NCBI RefSeq assembly: GCF_014705945.2
Contig: NZ_CP061538.1
Coordinates: 2,108,001 to 2,172,000 of the forward strand
Direction of reading: 5' to 3'
Source of the DNA: Rothia amarae
Lineage (GTDB): Bacteria > Actinomycetota > Actinomycetes > Actinomycetales > Micrococcaceae
Length of the DNA stretch: 64,000 nt
Shown: positions 17,563 through 27,019 of the stretch, one piece after another
How the letters are laid out: the number at the start of each line of letters is the position of its first letter
Numbering within the stretch: the first letter of the stretch is position 1
Program-made: the position numbers and the translations under genes
Notes under the pieces: model-generated
Told to the model about the DNA's origin: nothing
The model's input: the letters and a program-made list of their open reading frames with translations, nothing else
The model's database searches: none

Positions 17563-17592
17563 ATCTAACACTATTTGTGATATATATCGCAA
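17563..17592 (-). promoter_or_regulatory. promoter of binding protein paralogue 2
   Basis: Minus-strand -35 TTGCGA (17587-17592) and -10 TTAGAT (17563-17568) are separated by 18 bp. The layout matches the promoter at 15489-15517. A GATATATATC palindrome overlaps the spacer and could be a regulator site. Confidence 0.5.
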
Positions 17593-17683
17593 CTTTTTGA
17601 TAGCAATAATACGAAATATAAATAGGGGCATTTACCTCTACAGGTGCCCGCATGCGCCGCCGTATGAGCGGCGTGGTACCAGG

Positions 17684-17718
17684 CTGACGAGGAGTCACCT
17701 CAGATAACCCCTCGTCAG
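17684..17718 (-). terminator. hairpin between dppDF and binding-protein genes
   Basis: Arms CTGACGAGG and CCTCGTCAG pair around a 17-nt loop just after the dppDF stop. There is no T-run, so it may be an attenuator or mRNA-stabilising stem rather than a full terminator. A second stem (CGCCGC with GCGGCG) follows near 17655-17673. Confidence 0.5.
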
Positions 17719-17733
17719 ACCGCCTTTTCGGAG

Positions 17734-19953
17734 CTAGGCCCGAATCGAACCTTCACCCGCAGCACTTGAATCTGCCACGGTCGAATCTGCAGCCAACGCA
17801 GAATCACCCCAGGGGGTTTCATCCTGCGATACGCCAACAACCGCCTCAGGGTTAGTCGCAGAAACGATAGCGACCTCCTCGTTGGGGAAGTAGCAGGCAT
17901 ACTCGTGATCCAGGTTGCCTTCGCGGCTCATCGCCGGGTGCTCGCTGGTGCACACCTTCTGCTTCTCCTCAGGTAGCAACTTGAAGATGGGGCAACGCGT
18001 GCTGAACGGGCAACCATCGGGCGCGTTCAACGGCGTCGGCAAATCACCCTCCAGAATAATCCGCTCACGAGATGCTTCCACCTCCGGATCAGGAACCGGA
18101 ATAGCCGAAAGCAACGCGCGGGTATAGGGGTGAATCGGGTTGTCGAACACCTGATCCACATGCCCAATTTCCACTACGCGGCCCAGGTACATCACTGCAA
18201 CACGGTCAGAGGCATGGCGAACCACAGCCAGGTCGTGCGCCACCATGAGGTAGCTCAAGCCTAGGTCTGCACGGAGCTTCTCCAACAGGTTAATAACGCC
18301 TGCCTGAACCGAAACGTCGAGTGCTGAAACCGGCTCATCCAACGCCACCAGCTTGGGGTTAACCGCGAGCGCACGAGCAATACCGATACGCTGACGCTGA
18401 CCACCAGAGAACTGATTGGGGAAGCGGTTCACATGGTCCGGCTGCAGACCCACCGTGCGCATCAGTTCGATAACGCGTTTCTGAATGTCCTTCTTCTTCC
18501 AACCCTGGTTTTCCAGGGGTTCAGCAAGAACTTCGTAGACGGTAAAACGGGGGTCAAGCGCACCGGTGGGGTCCTGGAACACCATCTGCTGGTTCTTGCG
18601 CATCTTCAGAAGCTCAGAGCCTTTCAGCCCATCATGGACCGAAGAACCGTTCACTAGGATGTCGCCGTCGGTTTCTTTGTTGAACTCCATGATTTCTAGC
18701 AGCGTGGTGGTTTTACCACAGCCAGATTCACCCACGATGGAGAAGCACTCACCCTCGCGAATATCGAAGGAGACGCCGTTGACCGCCTTGACGGTACCTA
18801 CACGACGCTTCACCAAAGCGCCCTTGAGCAAGGGGAAATGTTTCTTAAGGTTCTTGACCTCAAGCACAGTGGGGCGCTCTTCACGAGGAATCGAATCATA
18901 CTTAGATTCAGGAACCTCAGGTACGGGGTAAAGATCTTCGGGGCGAGCGTCCACAAGCTGTTCCGCAATATCTGCAGCAGCGTAGTGACCTTCGCCAGCG
19001 CCCTCAATCAAGCGCAATGCAGGCTCTTCAGCCACGTCCTTGCAGCACTGACCGCCAGACTTAGCGATAGGGCAACGAGGGCGGAACGAGCACCCGTGCA
19101 CCTCGTTCAAGAGGTTGGGCGGCGTACCGTCGATAGGGACCAGCGAAACCTTATCCGCACGGTCAACACGCGGAACCGCGCCCAGCAGACCGATGGTGTA
19201 GGGGTGCGCGGGGCGGGTGTAGATATCCTCAGCCCGTGCAATTTCCACAGGCTTACCGGCATACATGACCATGATGTCATCAGCCATACCAGCCACAACG
19301 CCGAGGTCGTGGGTAATCATAATGATGCCCGCGCCGGTTTCTTCCTGCGCCTTTTCCATGACCTCAAGAACCTGAGCCTGAATGGTTACATCCAGAGCGG
19401 TGGTAGGTTCGTCCGCAATAAGAACTGCGGGGTCATTAGCGATAGCCATAGCAATCATCACGCGCTGGCGCATACCACCAGAGAATTCATGAGGGAAGGA
19501 CTTCAGACGGTTCGCAGGGTCCGGGATACCCACCAAACGCATCAGCTCTACCGAACGATCCTTAATCGCCTGCTTGCTCATGCCCTTATTGTGAACCTTC
19601 AGCACCTCACCAATCTGATCACCAATGGTGTACACCGGGGTCAGAGAGCTCAGCGGATCCTGGAAAATCATCGCGATATCTTTACCGCGGTGCTCACACA
19701 TCTCTTTATCCGACAGGCCAAGCAGTTCCTTGCCCTTGTACTGGATAGAACCGGTGATATCCGCGGTGGTAGGGTGAAGCCCCATAATCGCCATCGAAGC
19801 TACCGACTTACCGGAGCCCGATTCACCCACGATGCCGAGCGTCTTACCGGCGTGCAAATCAAAGTTGATACCGCGAACCGCATGCACCACGCCGTTTTCA
19901 GTGTTGAATGAAACGTTAAGGTCTTTGACCGAAAGAACGGGATTAGCGCTCAT
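17734..19953 (-). CDS. fused dipeptide ABC transporter ATPase (DppD-DppF)
   Basis: 739 residues holding two complete ABC ATPase domains. The first (1-300) has Walker [15 protein letters not shown], signature [12 protein letters not shown] and Walker [14 protein letters not shown]. The second (about 365-690) has [30 protein letters not shown] and [12 protein letters not shown]. Each is followed by an oligopeptide-type C-terminal Cys-rich extension ([30 protein letters not shown]), which in some Dpp/Opp ATPases binds an Fe-S cluster. A single fused polypeptide drives DppB/DppC. The start overlaps the dppC stop as TAATG. Confidence 0.92.
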   Translation of the reverse strand: MSANPVLSVKDLNVSFNTENGVVHAVRGINFDLHAGKTLGIVGESGSGKSVASMAIMGLHPTTADITGSIQYKGKELLGLSDKEMCEHRGKDIAMIFQDPLSSLTPVYTIGDQIGEVLKVHNKGMSKQAIKDRSVELMRLVGIPDPANRLKSFPHEFSGGMRQRVMIAMAIANDPAVLIADEPTTALDVTIQAQVLEVMEKAQEETGAGIIMITHDLGVVAGMADDIMVMYAGKPVEIARAEDIYTRPAHPYTIGLLGAVPRVDRADKVSLVPIDGTPPNLLNEVHGCSFRPRCPIAKSGGQCCKDVAEEPALRLIEGAGEGHYAAADIAEQLVDARPEDLYPVPEVPESKYDSIPREERPTVLEVKNLKKHFPLLKGALVKRRVGTVKAVNGVSFDIREGECFSIVGESGCGKTTTLLEIMEFNKETDGDILVNGSSVHDGLKGSELLKMRKNQQMVFQDPTGALDPRFTVYEVLAEPLENQGWKKKDIQKRVIELMRTVGLQPDHVNRFPNQFSGGQRQRIGIARALAVNPKLVALDEPVSALDVSVQAGVINLLEKLRADLGLSYLMVAHDLAVVRHASDRVAVMYLGRVVEIGHVDQVFDNPIHPYTRALLSAIPVPDPEVEASRERIILEGDLPTPLNAPDGCPFSTRCPIFKLLPEEKQKVCTSEHPAMSREGNLDHEYACYFPNEEVAIVSATNPEAVVGVSQDETPWGDSALAADSTVADSSAAGEGSIRA

Positions 19954-20948
19954 TATTTTGCCTTCTCCTTCTTGTCTTTCTTAGCCTTACCCACCGACAG
20001 TGAGGTGGGATCGAATGCGTCGCGCAAACCGTCGTTCATCAAAGACAGCGGGCCAACGAGTAAGAAAAACAGAATCATGGGAATCCAGAACATCCAGGGC
20101 AGAGTATTAATCTGGCTCGATGCCTGAGCAATCAGTGAACCAAGCGAGTAGTTGGGGTACTTCACGCCAATACCCACGAAGGTGTATGCAACCTCAGAAA
20201 GAATCGCCAAGGTAATACCGCGGGTGAAGTTCAAAACCAGCAGGGAGCCGATGTTTGGAACCAGGTGACGCCAAACGATTTTGAAAGGCGAAACACCCAT
20301 GTAGCGGGCGGCTTTCACATAATCGCGCTGAATGAGTGACATCGCCATCGAACGAATCACACGGGCGTCATACATCCACGAGAAGATCAGCAAAACGATG
20401 GTGAGGATAACCCAGCCGGGAAGAACTTCGCGGATTTTCTGGCCGCCAGCACCGTTAATCACAATTGCAATCACCAGAAGCTGAGGTGCCATCATGAGAG
20501 TTTCGAGGAAGAAGAGCATGACGTTATCGAGCTTGCCCCCGAAATACGCCATGATGCAGCCATAGACGGCGGAGATGATAACGCTCAAACCACCGACAAT
20601 GAGACCAATTGCCATCGAGGTGCGCACACCTTCAACAGCCTGGGCATACAAGTCGGTTCCAGCGCTGGTAGTACCAAACCAGTGGGCTGCGCTGGGACCG
20701 GTTGCCATGTAGAAGGGGTCAATGGTGTTGGTATCCCACTGCGCCAACAAGCCGCCAAAGAGACCAAAAAGACCTACGAGAATGAACACAATCAGACCAA
20801 ACGCCGCCGCCTTGTTACGGAAGAACCGGCGGGTAATGATCGTGGACTTATTGATGACTTTGAAGTCAGGAGTGTCATCCACCTTCAACTCGGGAACATC
20901 TTGCGACTCGCGAGGAAGATTATCTGTTGGAGGAACTGCAGCAGTCAT
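19953..20948 (-). CDS. dppC: dipeptide/oligopeptide ABC transporter permease DppC
   Basis: 331 residues. A cytoplasmic N-terminus is followed by a first membrane segment (FGLIVFILVGLFGLFGGL), a long periplasmic stretch (IDPFYMATGPSAAHWFGTTSAGTDLYAQ, typical of DppC/OppC), four more helices and the EAA-type loop (AARYMGVSPFKIVWRHLVPNIG). It has one-base overlaps with both neighbours (TAATG), so translation is coupled. Forms the channel with DppB. Confidence 0.9.
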   Translation of the reverse strand: MTAAVPPTDNLPRESQDVPELKVDDTPDFKVINKSTIITRRFFRNKAAAFGLIVFILVGLFGLFGGLLAQWDTNTIDPFYMATGPSAAHWFGTTSAGTDLYAQAVEGVRTSMAIGLIVGGLSVIISAVYGCIMAYFGGKLDNVMLFFLETLMMAPQLLVIAIVINGAGGQKIREVLPGWVILTIVLLIFSWMYDARVIRSMAMSLIQRDYVKAARYMGVSPFKIVWRHLVPNIGSLLVLNFTRGITLAILSEVAYTFVGIGVKYPNYSLGSLIAQASSQINTLPWMFWIPMILFFLLVGPLSLMNDGLRDAFDPTSLSVGKAKKDKKEKAK

Positions 20949-21931
20949 TAATTCATCCTCACTCGGGGGTCAACAATGGTAGTTGCAATGTCAGCCAAAA
21001 TCGCTGATACGGCGAAGAGCACCGAACCGTAGGCAAGAGTTGCAGTTGCCGCATTGACGTCCTGCGCACCAATCGCCTGAAGCGACCACAATCCGATTCC
21101 GGGCCAGGCGAAGATTGCCTCAGCGAAGAAACCGCCGGTGAAAATTGCGGGAACGGTAAAAGCGATGGACTGCGCCACGGGAATGAAGGAAACGCGCAGT
21201 GCGTGGCGAGTAATCGCCTGGTTGCGGGTTAGACCTTTCGCGCGAGCAGTACGGACGAAGTCAGCATTCACGCTATCGAGTAGGTACTGGCGCTGAGCAA
21301 TCTGGTAACCGCCCCAGGACATGATAGTGATACAGAAAGTAGGTACCAGGTAGTGAGCCGCCATATCGACGATGGTCGGCCAGCCAGGTTCAACACCCGG
21401 CGACGAAATGCCTGTCACGAAGAAAATACGGTCCCCTGCCGCCTGGTTAATAGCAACCGCTCCCAGCTGCACCAAGAAGTAAGCAATAGGTGCGGGGATG
21501 ATGTAAACCAGGTAGGAGTAACCGGTAATGATACGGTCAGATGCCTTGTACTGGCGAGCCGCGGAAAACACACCCAGAGCCACACCGATAATCAGCGACA
21601 AAATAATAGCTGCGGCAAAAAGGCGGGTAGAGACCCAAACACGCTGGCCAAATTCACTGTTGATGTACGCGCCGTTGGGCGAACGTCCCCAATCAAAGTG
21701 GAAAAGAATGTCCTTGAGCCACTGCACGTAGCGTTCCCAGGCGCTCATCTGTGGGTCAAGTTTCAGTGAGGCAAAGTTTGCCTGAATCTGTTCCGGTGTA
21801 GGACGCGGAATTTTCTCCTGCTCAAGGAGAGCAGGGTTCATGGTCTGGACGGCGAGGAAGTAACCGGCGCTGGTGACCAAAAAGATCATGACCACGTAGG
21901 TCAGGGCGCGTTTGAGGATGTACTTAAACAT
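20948..21931 (-). CDS. dppB: dipeptide/oligopeptide ABC transporter permease DppB
   Basis: 327 residues and first gene of the operon. The N-terminus KYILKRALTYVVMIFLVTSAGYFL, the long extracytoplasmic loop, and the cytoplasmic coupling loop RTARAKGLTRNQAITRHALR are typical of DppB/OppB. Six membrane segments are visible. A GGAGAAAG ribosome site precedes ATG 21931. Confidence 0.9.
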   Translation of the reverse strand: MFKYILKRALTYVVMIFLVTSAGYFLAVQTMNPALLEQEKIPRPTPEQIQANFASLKLDPQMSAWERYVQWLKDILFHFDWGRSPNGAYINSEFGQRVWVSTRLFAAAIILSLIIGVALGVFSAARQYKASDRIITGYSYLVYIIPAPIAYFLVQLGAVAINQAAGDRIFFVTGISSPGVEPGWPTIVDMAAHYLVPTFCITIMSWGGYQIAQRQYLLDSVNADFVRTARAKGLTRNQAITRHALRVSFIPVAQSIAFTVPAIFTGGFFAEAIFAWPGIGLWSLQAIGAQDVNAATATLAYGSVLFAVSAILADIATTIVDPRVRMN

Positions 21932-22048
21932 GTACTTTCTCCTTCAAGCGCGAAGTATTCGTGTACTTTTGCATGTGTGTGATTACCTTTTCAGGTTCAG
22001 CCGAGCCACTGCTGTGACTCATGACACTTCGAAACTGGTTGGTCAAAT

Positions 22049-22076
22049 CTTATAACCAATATGTAAGACATACCAA
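22049..22076 (-). promoter_or_regulatory. promoter and candidate operator of the dpp operon
   Basis: On the minus strand TTGGTA (22071-22076) and TATAAG (22049-22054) are 16 bp apart. The spacer contains the perfect palindrome TATGT-AAG-ACATA (22060-22072), a plausible repressor site. The 302-bp gap before dppB holds nothing else that I recognise. Confidence 0.4.
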
Positions 22077-22170
22077 ACCGGTTTTATCCCGTGAACACCG
22101 CGCAGTCATTCTTCTTCATGTCTAAAATTTCTGCTACATATTTCCTCGTCAGCTTGAAAATAAGCACAAA

Positions 22171-22203
22171 AATGGCTCTGTGCCGAGTACGGACAGAGCC
22201 ATT
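22171..22203 (-). terminator. terminator of hydroxyacid dehydrogenase gene
   Basis: Arms AATGGCTCTGT and ACAGAGCCATT pair perfectly around an 11-nt loop. The stem lies 31 bp after the minus-strand stop at 22234, with A/T-rich flanks. Confidence 0.7.
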
Positions 22204-22233
22204 ATTGAATTACCGGGGGGTAAAAATGTTCTA

Positions 22234-23196
22234 CTAATTCATCTTGTTACGGTACTCGCCGTGCCCTCCTGCAAAATCTTTCCGTAGCGCTTCAAGATTC
22301 TGAGCAATCAGAGATTCAGGGTCCACCGGTCGGCCACCGGCAGCATGAGGGGTAATCACCAGATTTTTCGTGCCCCATAAAGGATGATCGGCAGGCAAGG
22401 GCTCCTGCGAAACGACGTCGAGCGCCGCCCCAGCGAGGTTTCCACCGTTGAGAGCTTCCATCAAATCTGGCTCGTTCACGGTGCTCCCGCGCCCCACATT
22501 AATCACGAACGCGCGCGCAGGGAGCTGCTTCAACACCTCGGCGTTGAGCACCTGCTCCGTTTTATCGCTCGTCGGAAGAATCATCACCAAAACATCGGTT
22601 TCTGGCAAATACTCCCCCATCTGATCTTCGGTAATAACAGGGAAGCCATTTCGGTTGCCCTCGCTACGCGCCACACCGGTTACATGGGAACCAAATGCTT
22701 TGAACAGGCGGGCGGTTTCCTTACCAATAGAACCAAAACCCCAAATCAACACATTGGCATCGAGCAAAGTGGTCACCTTGCCCTCAGGATGAAGCTCCTG
22801 CGCACCACCCAACTCAGAAGCCCAATGAGAACGATCCTGTTCCTCTGCCAGGACCGGCAAGAAACGAATGAAATTCAAAGTCAACGCAAGAGCATGCTCA
22901 GCCACGGTCAGTGAATGAAGACCGCTACCAGAAGCAATAATCGCCTCTTCCCGGAACCCCGCAGCACGTGCCTGATCCGGCCCAGCCAACAATGCCTGCA
23001 CCAACTTCACCTGATCAAGATGCGCGGCGGCATCTTTCAGCTGCTCATTAGTATTAGCCCAGGCAATCAGGACGTCGGCGTCATAGTGCTCTGGAGCCAG
23101 ATTCTCCTGTGGGTCATAAGAAACGAGCTGGTCCTCATCCGTCAGCCCTAACTTAGATTCATCCAATGTGATGCTGGTGGGGGTCAAAATCTTCAC
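22234..23196 (-). CDS. D-isomer 2-hydroxyacid dehydrogenase (phosphoglycerate dehydrogenase-like)
   Basis: 320 residues. The NAD-binding motif is VLIWGFGSIGKETARLF, with INVGRGSTVNEPDLMEAL (substrate-binding Arg) and the active-site His in ITPHAAGG. The catalytic domain flanks the NAD domain, as in GhrA/SerA relatives. The SerA regulatory ACT domain is absent, so it is not a classical 3-phosphoglycerate dehydrogenase. Substrate is unknown (glyoxylate, hydroxypyruvate or a similar 2-oxoacid). The gene stands alone. Confidence 0.85.
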   Translation of the reverse strand: MKILTPTSITLDESKLGLTDEDQLVSYDPQENLAPEHYDADVLIAWANTNEQLKDAAAHLDQVKLVQALLAGPDQARAAGFREEAIIASGSGLHSLTVAEHALALTLNFIRFLPVLAEEQDRSHWASELGGAQELHPEGKVTTLLDANVLIWGFGSIGKETARLFKAFGSHVTGVARSEGNRNGFPVITEDQMGEYLPETDVLVMILPTSDKTEQVLNAEVLKQLPARAFVINVGRGSTVNEPDLMEALNGGNLAGAALDVVSQEPLPADHPLWGTKNLVITPHAAGGRPVDPESLIAQNLEALRKDFAGGHGEYRNKMN

Positions 23197-23304
23197 GGCA
23201 GTCTCCTTGGAATATTGATAATCGTAAATTTCTATACCTACTGACTATCTTATGAAGACCCCGCACAGAGTGTAAGCCCCCCATCTCTCATAAGGTATGA
23301 AAAC

Positions 23305-23961
23305 TTAGTCCTCGCGTAGCAAATCCCTAAACAAATCCACGCTCTCACGCACCACCTGGTCGCGGGCTTCACCCTCGGGCAAACCCTGCGAAAAATCCAT
23401 ATATCGCAAAATTGCAGAAGCAATGGTTACAGACGCGCGCGCTTTACCCCAGTACTCCTGGTTAACTTCGGCGCCTTCCTCCAAGAATCTAAACGGCCCC
23501 CGACGATTATTCGCAGCGAAATCCTGCCAATCAATCGTGCGCAGAAAATCCTCCACCACACGTTCGCACTTGAGCAAATACACCTTAAAACGGGTGCGGA
23601 ACTCGGGGTACTTCTTGCCCAGCTCTCGATAACGTCGGTGTTCAGTGGCAGGGATTGACTCCACCACCACACCCAAAAGCAGGTGCACTACTCGGTCAAA
23701 CACATAACTTTGCTGCCGGGCCTGATCCGCCTGAATCATCGCAGGCGTAATTTGCGGTTCCCGCAGGCCTAACACGGCGTCTTCTTTAGTCGCAAAATAG
23801 TTGAAAAAGGTACGCGAAGAAATACCCGCACGCTCAGCAATTTCATCGGTAGTTGTTTGCTTCAGACCGTTTTTCTTTACCAGCGCGACGGCAGCCTCAT
23901 GGATAGCTTTCCACGTCCGCTCCCGGCGTCGCTCTCGAAGCGTAGGTTCACAATTTTGCAC
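23305..23961 (-). CDS. TetR-family transcriptional regulator
   Basis: 218 residues. The N-terminal HTH spans residues 13-60 (RTWKAIHEAAVALVKKNG, TTDEIAERAGISSRTFFNYF, TKEDAVLG). The C-terminal ligand domain is variable and unrecognised. It is transcribed away from the cardiolipin synthase gene with 134 bp between starts, so it may control itself and that gene. TGCAAAATTG overlaps its start codon and recurs in the shared intergenic region. Confidence 0.85.
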   Translation of the reverse strand: MQNCEPTLRERRRERTWKAIHEAAVALVKKNGLKQTTTDEIAERAGISSRTFFNYFATKEDAVLGLREPQITPAMIQADQARQQSYVFDRVVHLLLGVVVESIPATEHRRYRELGKKYPEFRTRFKVYLLKCERVVEDFLRTIDWQDFAANNRRGPFRFLEEGAEVNQEYWGKARASVTIASAILRYMDFSQGLPEGEARDQVVRESVDLFRDLLRED

Positions 23962-23997
23962 CCCTCTACTTTATGCAGTTCTGCAAAATTGCACAAC
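23951..23997 (-). promoter_or_regulatory. candidate TetR operator region
   Basis: The stretch 23978-23997 reads as a near-perfect inverted repeat centred on TGCAAAATTGCA (GTT-C-TGCAAAATTGCA-C-AAC). The sequence TGCAAAATTG appears again across the TetR start codon (23951-23960, minus). Two such sites 20-30 bp apart at the head of the gene fit autorepression. Confidence 0.45.
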
Positions 23998-24095
23998 TGC
24001 AACTACATACTGGGTCATAAATCACCCTCCGCTTCACCTGCAGACCTCTCAAATAAGCATCTCAGCAAGTCAGCTATGATAAAGAGGTGAACTTC

Positions 24096-25586
24096 ATGAG
24101 TAACATGGTGGATTTAGCCAACCTCCCCACTTGGCTGGGTATTACGCTACTGGTCATCGACATTGCCGTGCGTATCATCGCCCTATGCTGGCTCCCCTAC
24201 AACCGCAAACCCGTGGTCGCCCTCGGCTGGCTCATGGCAATCTTCCTGGTGCCCTACATCGGGTTCATCGCCTTTCTCTTTTTCGGTTCCTCCCACCTGC
24301 CCCGGCACCGCCGCGCCCGCCAGAGAGTCATGAACGAAATGATTCGCGAGCGCCTCGACAACGGCGACGGCGACGAGGTCAACCCCGTGCTAGGCACGCA
24401 CGTCGCGCTACCCGAAAAAGCAAAAGTGGCAGCCCGGCTCAACTACCGGCTGGGTGCGCTCCCCATGGTAGGTGGTAACGAATTTCAGCTCCACACCGAT
24501 AACCATGAAGCTATGCTGCACATGGCGGAGGAAATTGATAAAGCCACCGACTACGTTCACTTCGAGTTCTACATCACCGCCTACTCTGGTGCTTCGATTC
24601 CGCTTTGGGACGCACTCTTTCGCGCCCAGGAACGCGGCGTCAATGTTCGCGTGCTGATTGATCAGATTGGTTCGCGCAAATACCCCTCGTACAAGAGATT
24701 GCGCCGCATGTTGAACAAATCAGATATTCAGTGGCACCTGATGCTTCCCATCAATGTTTTTAAGGGCAAGTGGCAACGCCCCGACTTGCGTAACCACCGC
24801 AAAATCCTGGTCATTGATGGGCGTATCGCTTATTCCGGTTCACAAAATGCGATTGATGCTTGTTACGACCTCAAGAAGAACGAAAAGAGGGGCCTGCTGT
24901 GGAAGGATCTCACGTATTCCGCTAAGGGCCCTATTGTGGATGAGCTCAACGCGGTGTTCATGTCCGACTGGTATTCGGAAACTAAAGAACTACCTCTGGG
25001 CGAAATCAACTCGGATATTCAGACTATTAACGACGGTCAGCTAGCTCAGATTGTGCCCTCTGGCCCCGGTTTTGAAACCGAAAATAACCTGCGGCTCATC
25101 AACTACCTCATTAATAATGCTGAGGAACGCATCGTCATTTGTTCCCCTTACTTCGTACCCGAGTCAACATTGTTGCAGGCGCTTACCAGTGCCGCGCTCT
25201 CGCGAATCGACGTCGAACTTATTGTCTGCGAAAAGGGCGACCAGTTCCTGCCCAATATGGCGCAACGATCCTACTACGAAGAACTGCTCAAAGCTGGCGT
25301 GAAGATTCGCCAGTACCCCGGCCCCACCGTGTTGCACTCAAAGTACATGATTATTGACGACTGCTACACCTTCATCGGTTCTTCAAATATGGATCCGCGT
25401 TCGTTCGCGTTGAACCTGGAAGTTTCCACGTTCATTGTGAATAAGAAAATGGTGCGCGAACTAGACGACGTTTCGGATACCTATATTTCCCGGTGCAAGA
25501 CGTTGCGCTATGACGAATGGGTCAACCGCCCCAACCGTGTGAAGATTTTAGAGAACATTTGCCGGTTGTCGTCATCGCTGCTGTAA
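24096..25586 (+). CDS. cls: cardiolipin synthase
   Basis: 496 residues from ATG 24096, preferred over GTG 24087 because the AAAGAGG site is properly spaced. Two N-terminal membrane segments (residues 8-33 and 40-64) are followed by two phospholipase D domains. HKD motif 1 is RNHRKILVID (His234, Lys236, Asp241) and motif 2 is LHSKYMIIDD (His414, Lys416, Asp421). The pattern GSSNMDPRSFALNLE is typical of Cls. It condenses two phospholipids to cardiolipin in the membrane. Many actinobacteria use the CDP-alcohol type instead, so this PLD-type enzyme is a modest peculiarity. Confidence 0.92.
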   Translation: MSNMVDLANLPTWLGITLLVIDIAVRIIALCWLPYNRKPVVALGWLMAIFLVPYIGFIAFLFFGSSHLPRHRRARQRVMNEMIRERLDNGDGDEVNPVLGTHVALPEKAKVAARLNYRLGALPMVGGNEFQLHTDNHEAMLHMAEEIDKATDYVHFEFYITAYSGASIPLWDALFRAQERGVNVRVLIDQIGSRKYPSYKRLRRMLNKSDIQWHLMLPINVFKGKWQRPDLRNHRKILVIDGRIAYSGSQNAIDACYDLKKNEKRGLLWKDLTYSAKGPIVDELNAVFMSDWYSETKELPLGEINSDIQTINDGQLAQIVPSGPGFETENNLRLINYLINNAEERIVICSPYFVPESTLLQALTSAALSRIDVELIVCEKGDQFLPNMAQRSYYEELLKAGVKIRQYPGPTVLHSKYMIIDDCYTFIGSSNMDPRSFALNLEVSTFIVNKKMVRELDDVSDTYISRCKTLRYDEWVNRPNRVKILENICRLSSSLL

Positions 25587-25639
25587 GACGTCTGGGGTGG
25601 GGCGGGGCGGCTCGACCGGGTGATTCTTAACTGATCGCA

Positions 25640-25690
25640 AGAGTGGCGTTATGAGGTGTAAAACTGCGCCCCAGAACGCTATTTTGACTA
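25640..25690 (+). repeat. degenerate copy of the purL-type hairpin repeat
   Basis: AGAGTGGCGTTATGAGGTGT and a complementary arm ending CAGAACGCTATTTTGAC resemble the hairpins at 9769 and 63811 but with several mismatches and a changed loop. It lies about 55 bp after the cls stop and could still act as a terminator. Confidence 0.55.
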
Positions 25691-25804
25691 GCACTTAATT
25701 TTGTAGCCTGTTTCACTTCGCCTCTTGACGGTAGGCTGGAACGATACGAAAAGTTTCGACTCGACGAGACGCCCCGCAAACTGAACTCAGCAAACGAGGT
25801 ACCC

Positions 25805-27019
25805 ATGTCCGATCCGTTTCCCACCACCCATTCCCCGGCGACCGTCGCTCTCATTCTCGCCGGCGGGAAAGGTAGCAGACTATCTCCGCTGACGGACGCG
25901 CGGTCCAAACCCTCGGTGCCTTTTGGCGGGGGTTACCAAATCATTGACGTGGTGCTCTCCAACTTGGCTCATTCACGAATTCGCGACGTATGGATAGCTG
26001 AACAGTATCGCCCGTTTACCCTCAATAAGCATCTCGCCGGTGGCCGACCCTGGGATTTAGACGGCACCCGCCACGGCTTGCAAATTCTTCCGCCTGTCGA
26101 AGGCCGCGCAGCGGATGGTTTCGCAGAAGGAAACGGGCACGCGCTCTACCAACAAGTTCCGCTCCTCCAATCATTTAGGGCAGATACCGTGGTGGTTCTC
26201 AGCGCAGACCATCTCTACCAGATGGACTTCCGGCTTGCCCTGGAACAGCACGAACGGCTGGGTTCAGACCTCACTATTATCACCACTGAAACGGATGAAG
26301 ATCCATCACGTTTCGGCGTCGTGCAAACAGGAAAGAATCAGAAGGTTACCGGCTACGATTACAAACCCGAGAATCCTCAGGGCAATCTGGTTGCCACTGA
26401 AATCTTTATCTTCAAGGTAGAGGCGCTCAGCAAAGCAGTGGACCATCTGGTAAAAGAACTCGACGGATATGAAGACCACGATGAGCCTAAGGGCGCCTCT
26501 CTAGGGGATTACGGCGAGACGATTCTGCCCTACTTTGTGGAAAACAAGAAAGTACACGAGTTCCGTCATACCGGCTACTGGCGAGATATCGGGACCATTG
26601 ATGCCTACTACAAAGCACATATGGAATTGCTGGAGGGCAAGGGCTTAAATCTAGACGACCCCGGCTGGGCAGTTATTACCCACCATGAGCCCCTTGCGCC
26701 GGCTCGCTCTTACCAGGATTCCCATGTGAGCCATTCAATGATTGCCCACGGCTGCCATATTCACGGAGATGTCAGCGGGAGCATCATCGGTCCCGGAGTG
26801 ACCATTGAGGCGGACGCGAAAGTTTCTCGCTCTATTCTGCTCGGTGACCTCACAGTGCCCGCCGGCGCCGTCCTCGAATCCGTGATTGCAGATGTATTTG
26901 CAGAGATTCCCGTTGGCCAAACGGGCAAAACAAAGCCTGGCCCGGGAAATATCACCGTTTTGGTGCCCTCTCAACGCGGGGCAGACGTCAACGGACAAGA
27001 CCAGACACTCGGTGAATAA
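25805..27019 (+). CDS. glgC: glucose-1-phosphate adenylyltransferase
   Basis: 404 residues. Makes ADP-glucose from glucose-1-P and ATP, the committed step of bacterial glycogen synthesis. Signatures are LILAGGKGSRLSPLTDARSK (nucleotide and effector site), FAEGNGHALYQ (in place of the more usual GTADA), SADHLYQMD, the substrate loop FRHTGYWRDIGTIDAYY, and a C-terminal left-handed beta helix (HIHGDVSGSIIGPGVTIEA). The downstream gene starts directly after its stop codon, suggesting coupled translation. Confidence 0.92.
   Translation: MSDPFPTTHSPATVALILAGGKGSRLSPLTDARSKPSVPFGGGYQIIDVVLSNLAHSRIRDVWIAEQYRPFTLNKHLAGGRPWDLDGTRHGLQILPPVEGRAADGFAEGNGHALYQQVPLLQSFRADTVVVLSADHLYQMDFRLALEQHERLGSDLTIITTETDEDPSRFGVVQTGKNQKVTGYDYKPENPQGNLVATEIFIFKVEALSKAVDHLVKELDGYEDHDEPKGASLGDYGETILPYFVENKKVHEFRHTGYWRDIGTIDAYYKAHMELLEGKGLNLDDPGWAVITHHEPLAPARSYQDSHVSHSMIAHGCHIHGDVSGSIIGPGVTIEADAKVSRSILLGDLTVPAGAVLESVIADVFAEIPVGQTGKTKPGPGNITVLVPSQRGADVNGQDQTLGE

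Noticed and set aside
18838-19911. 357-residue plus-strand open frame
   Set aside because: It is antisense to the fused dppDF gene, whose motifs are complete, and shows no family pattern.
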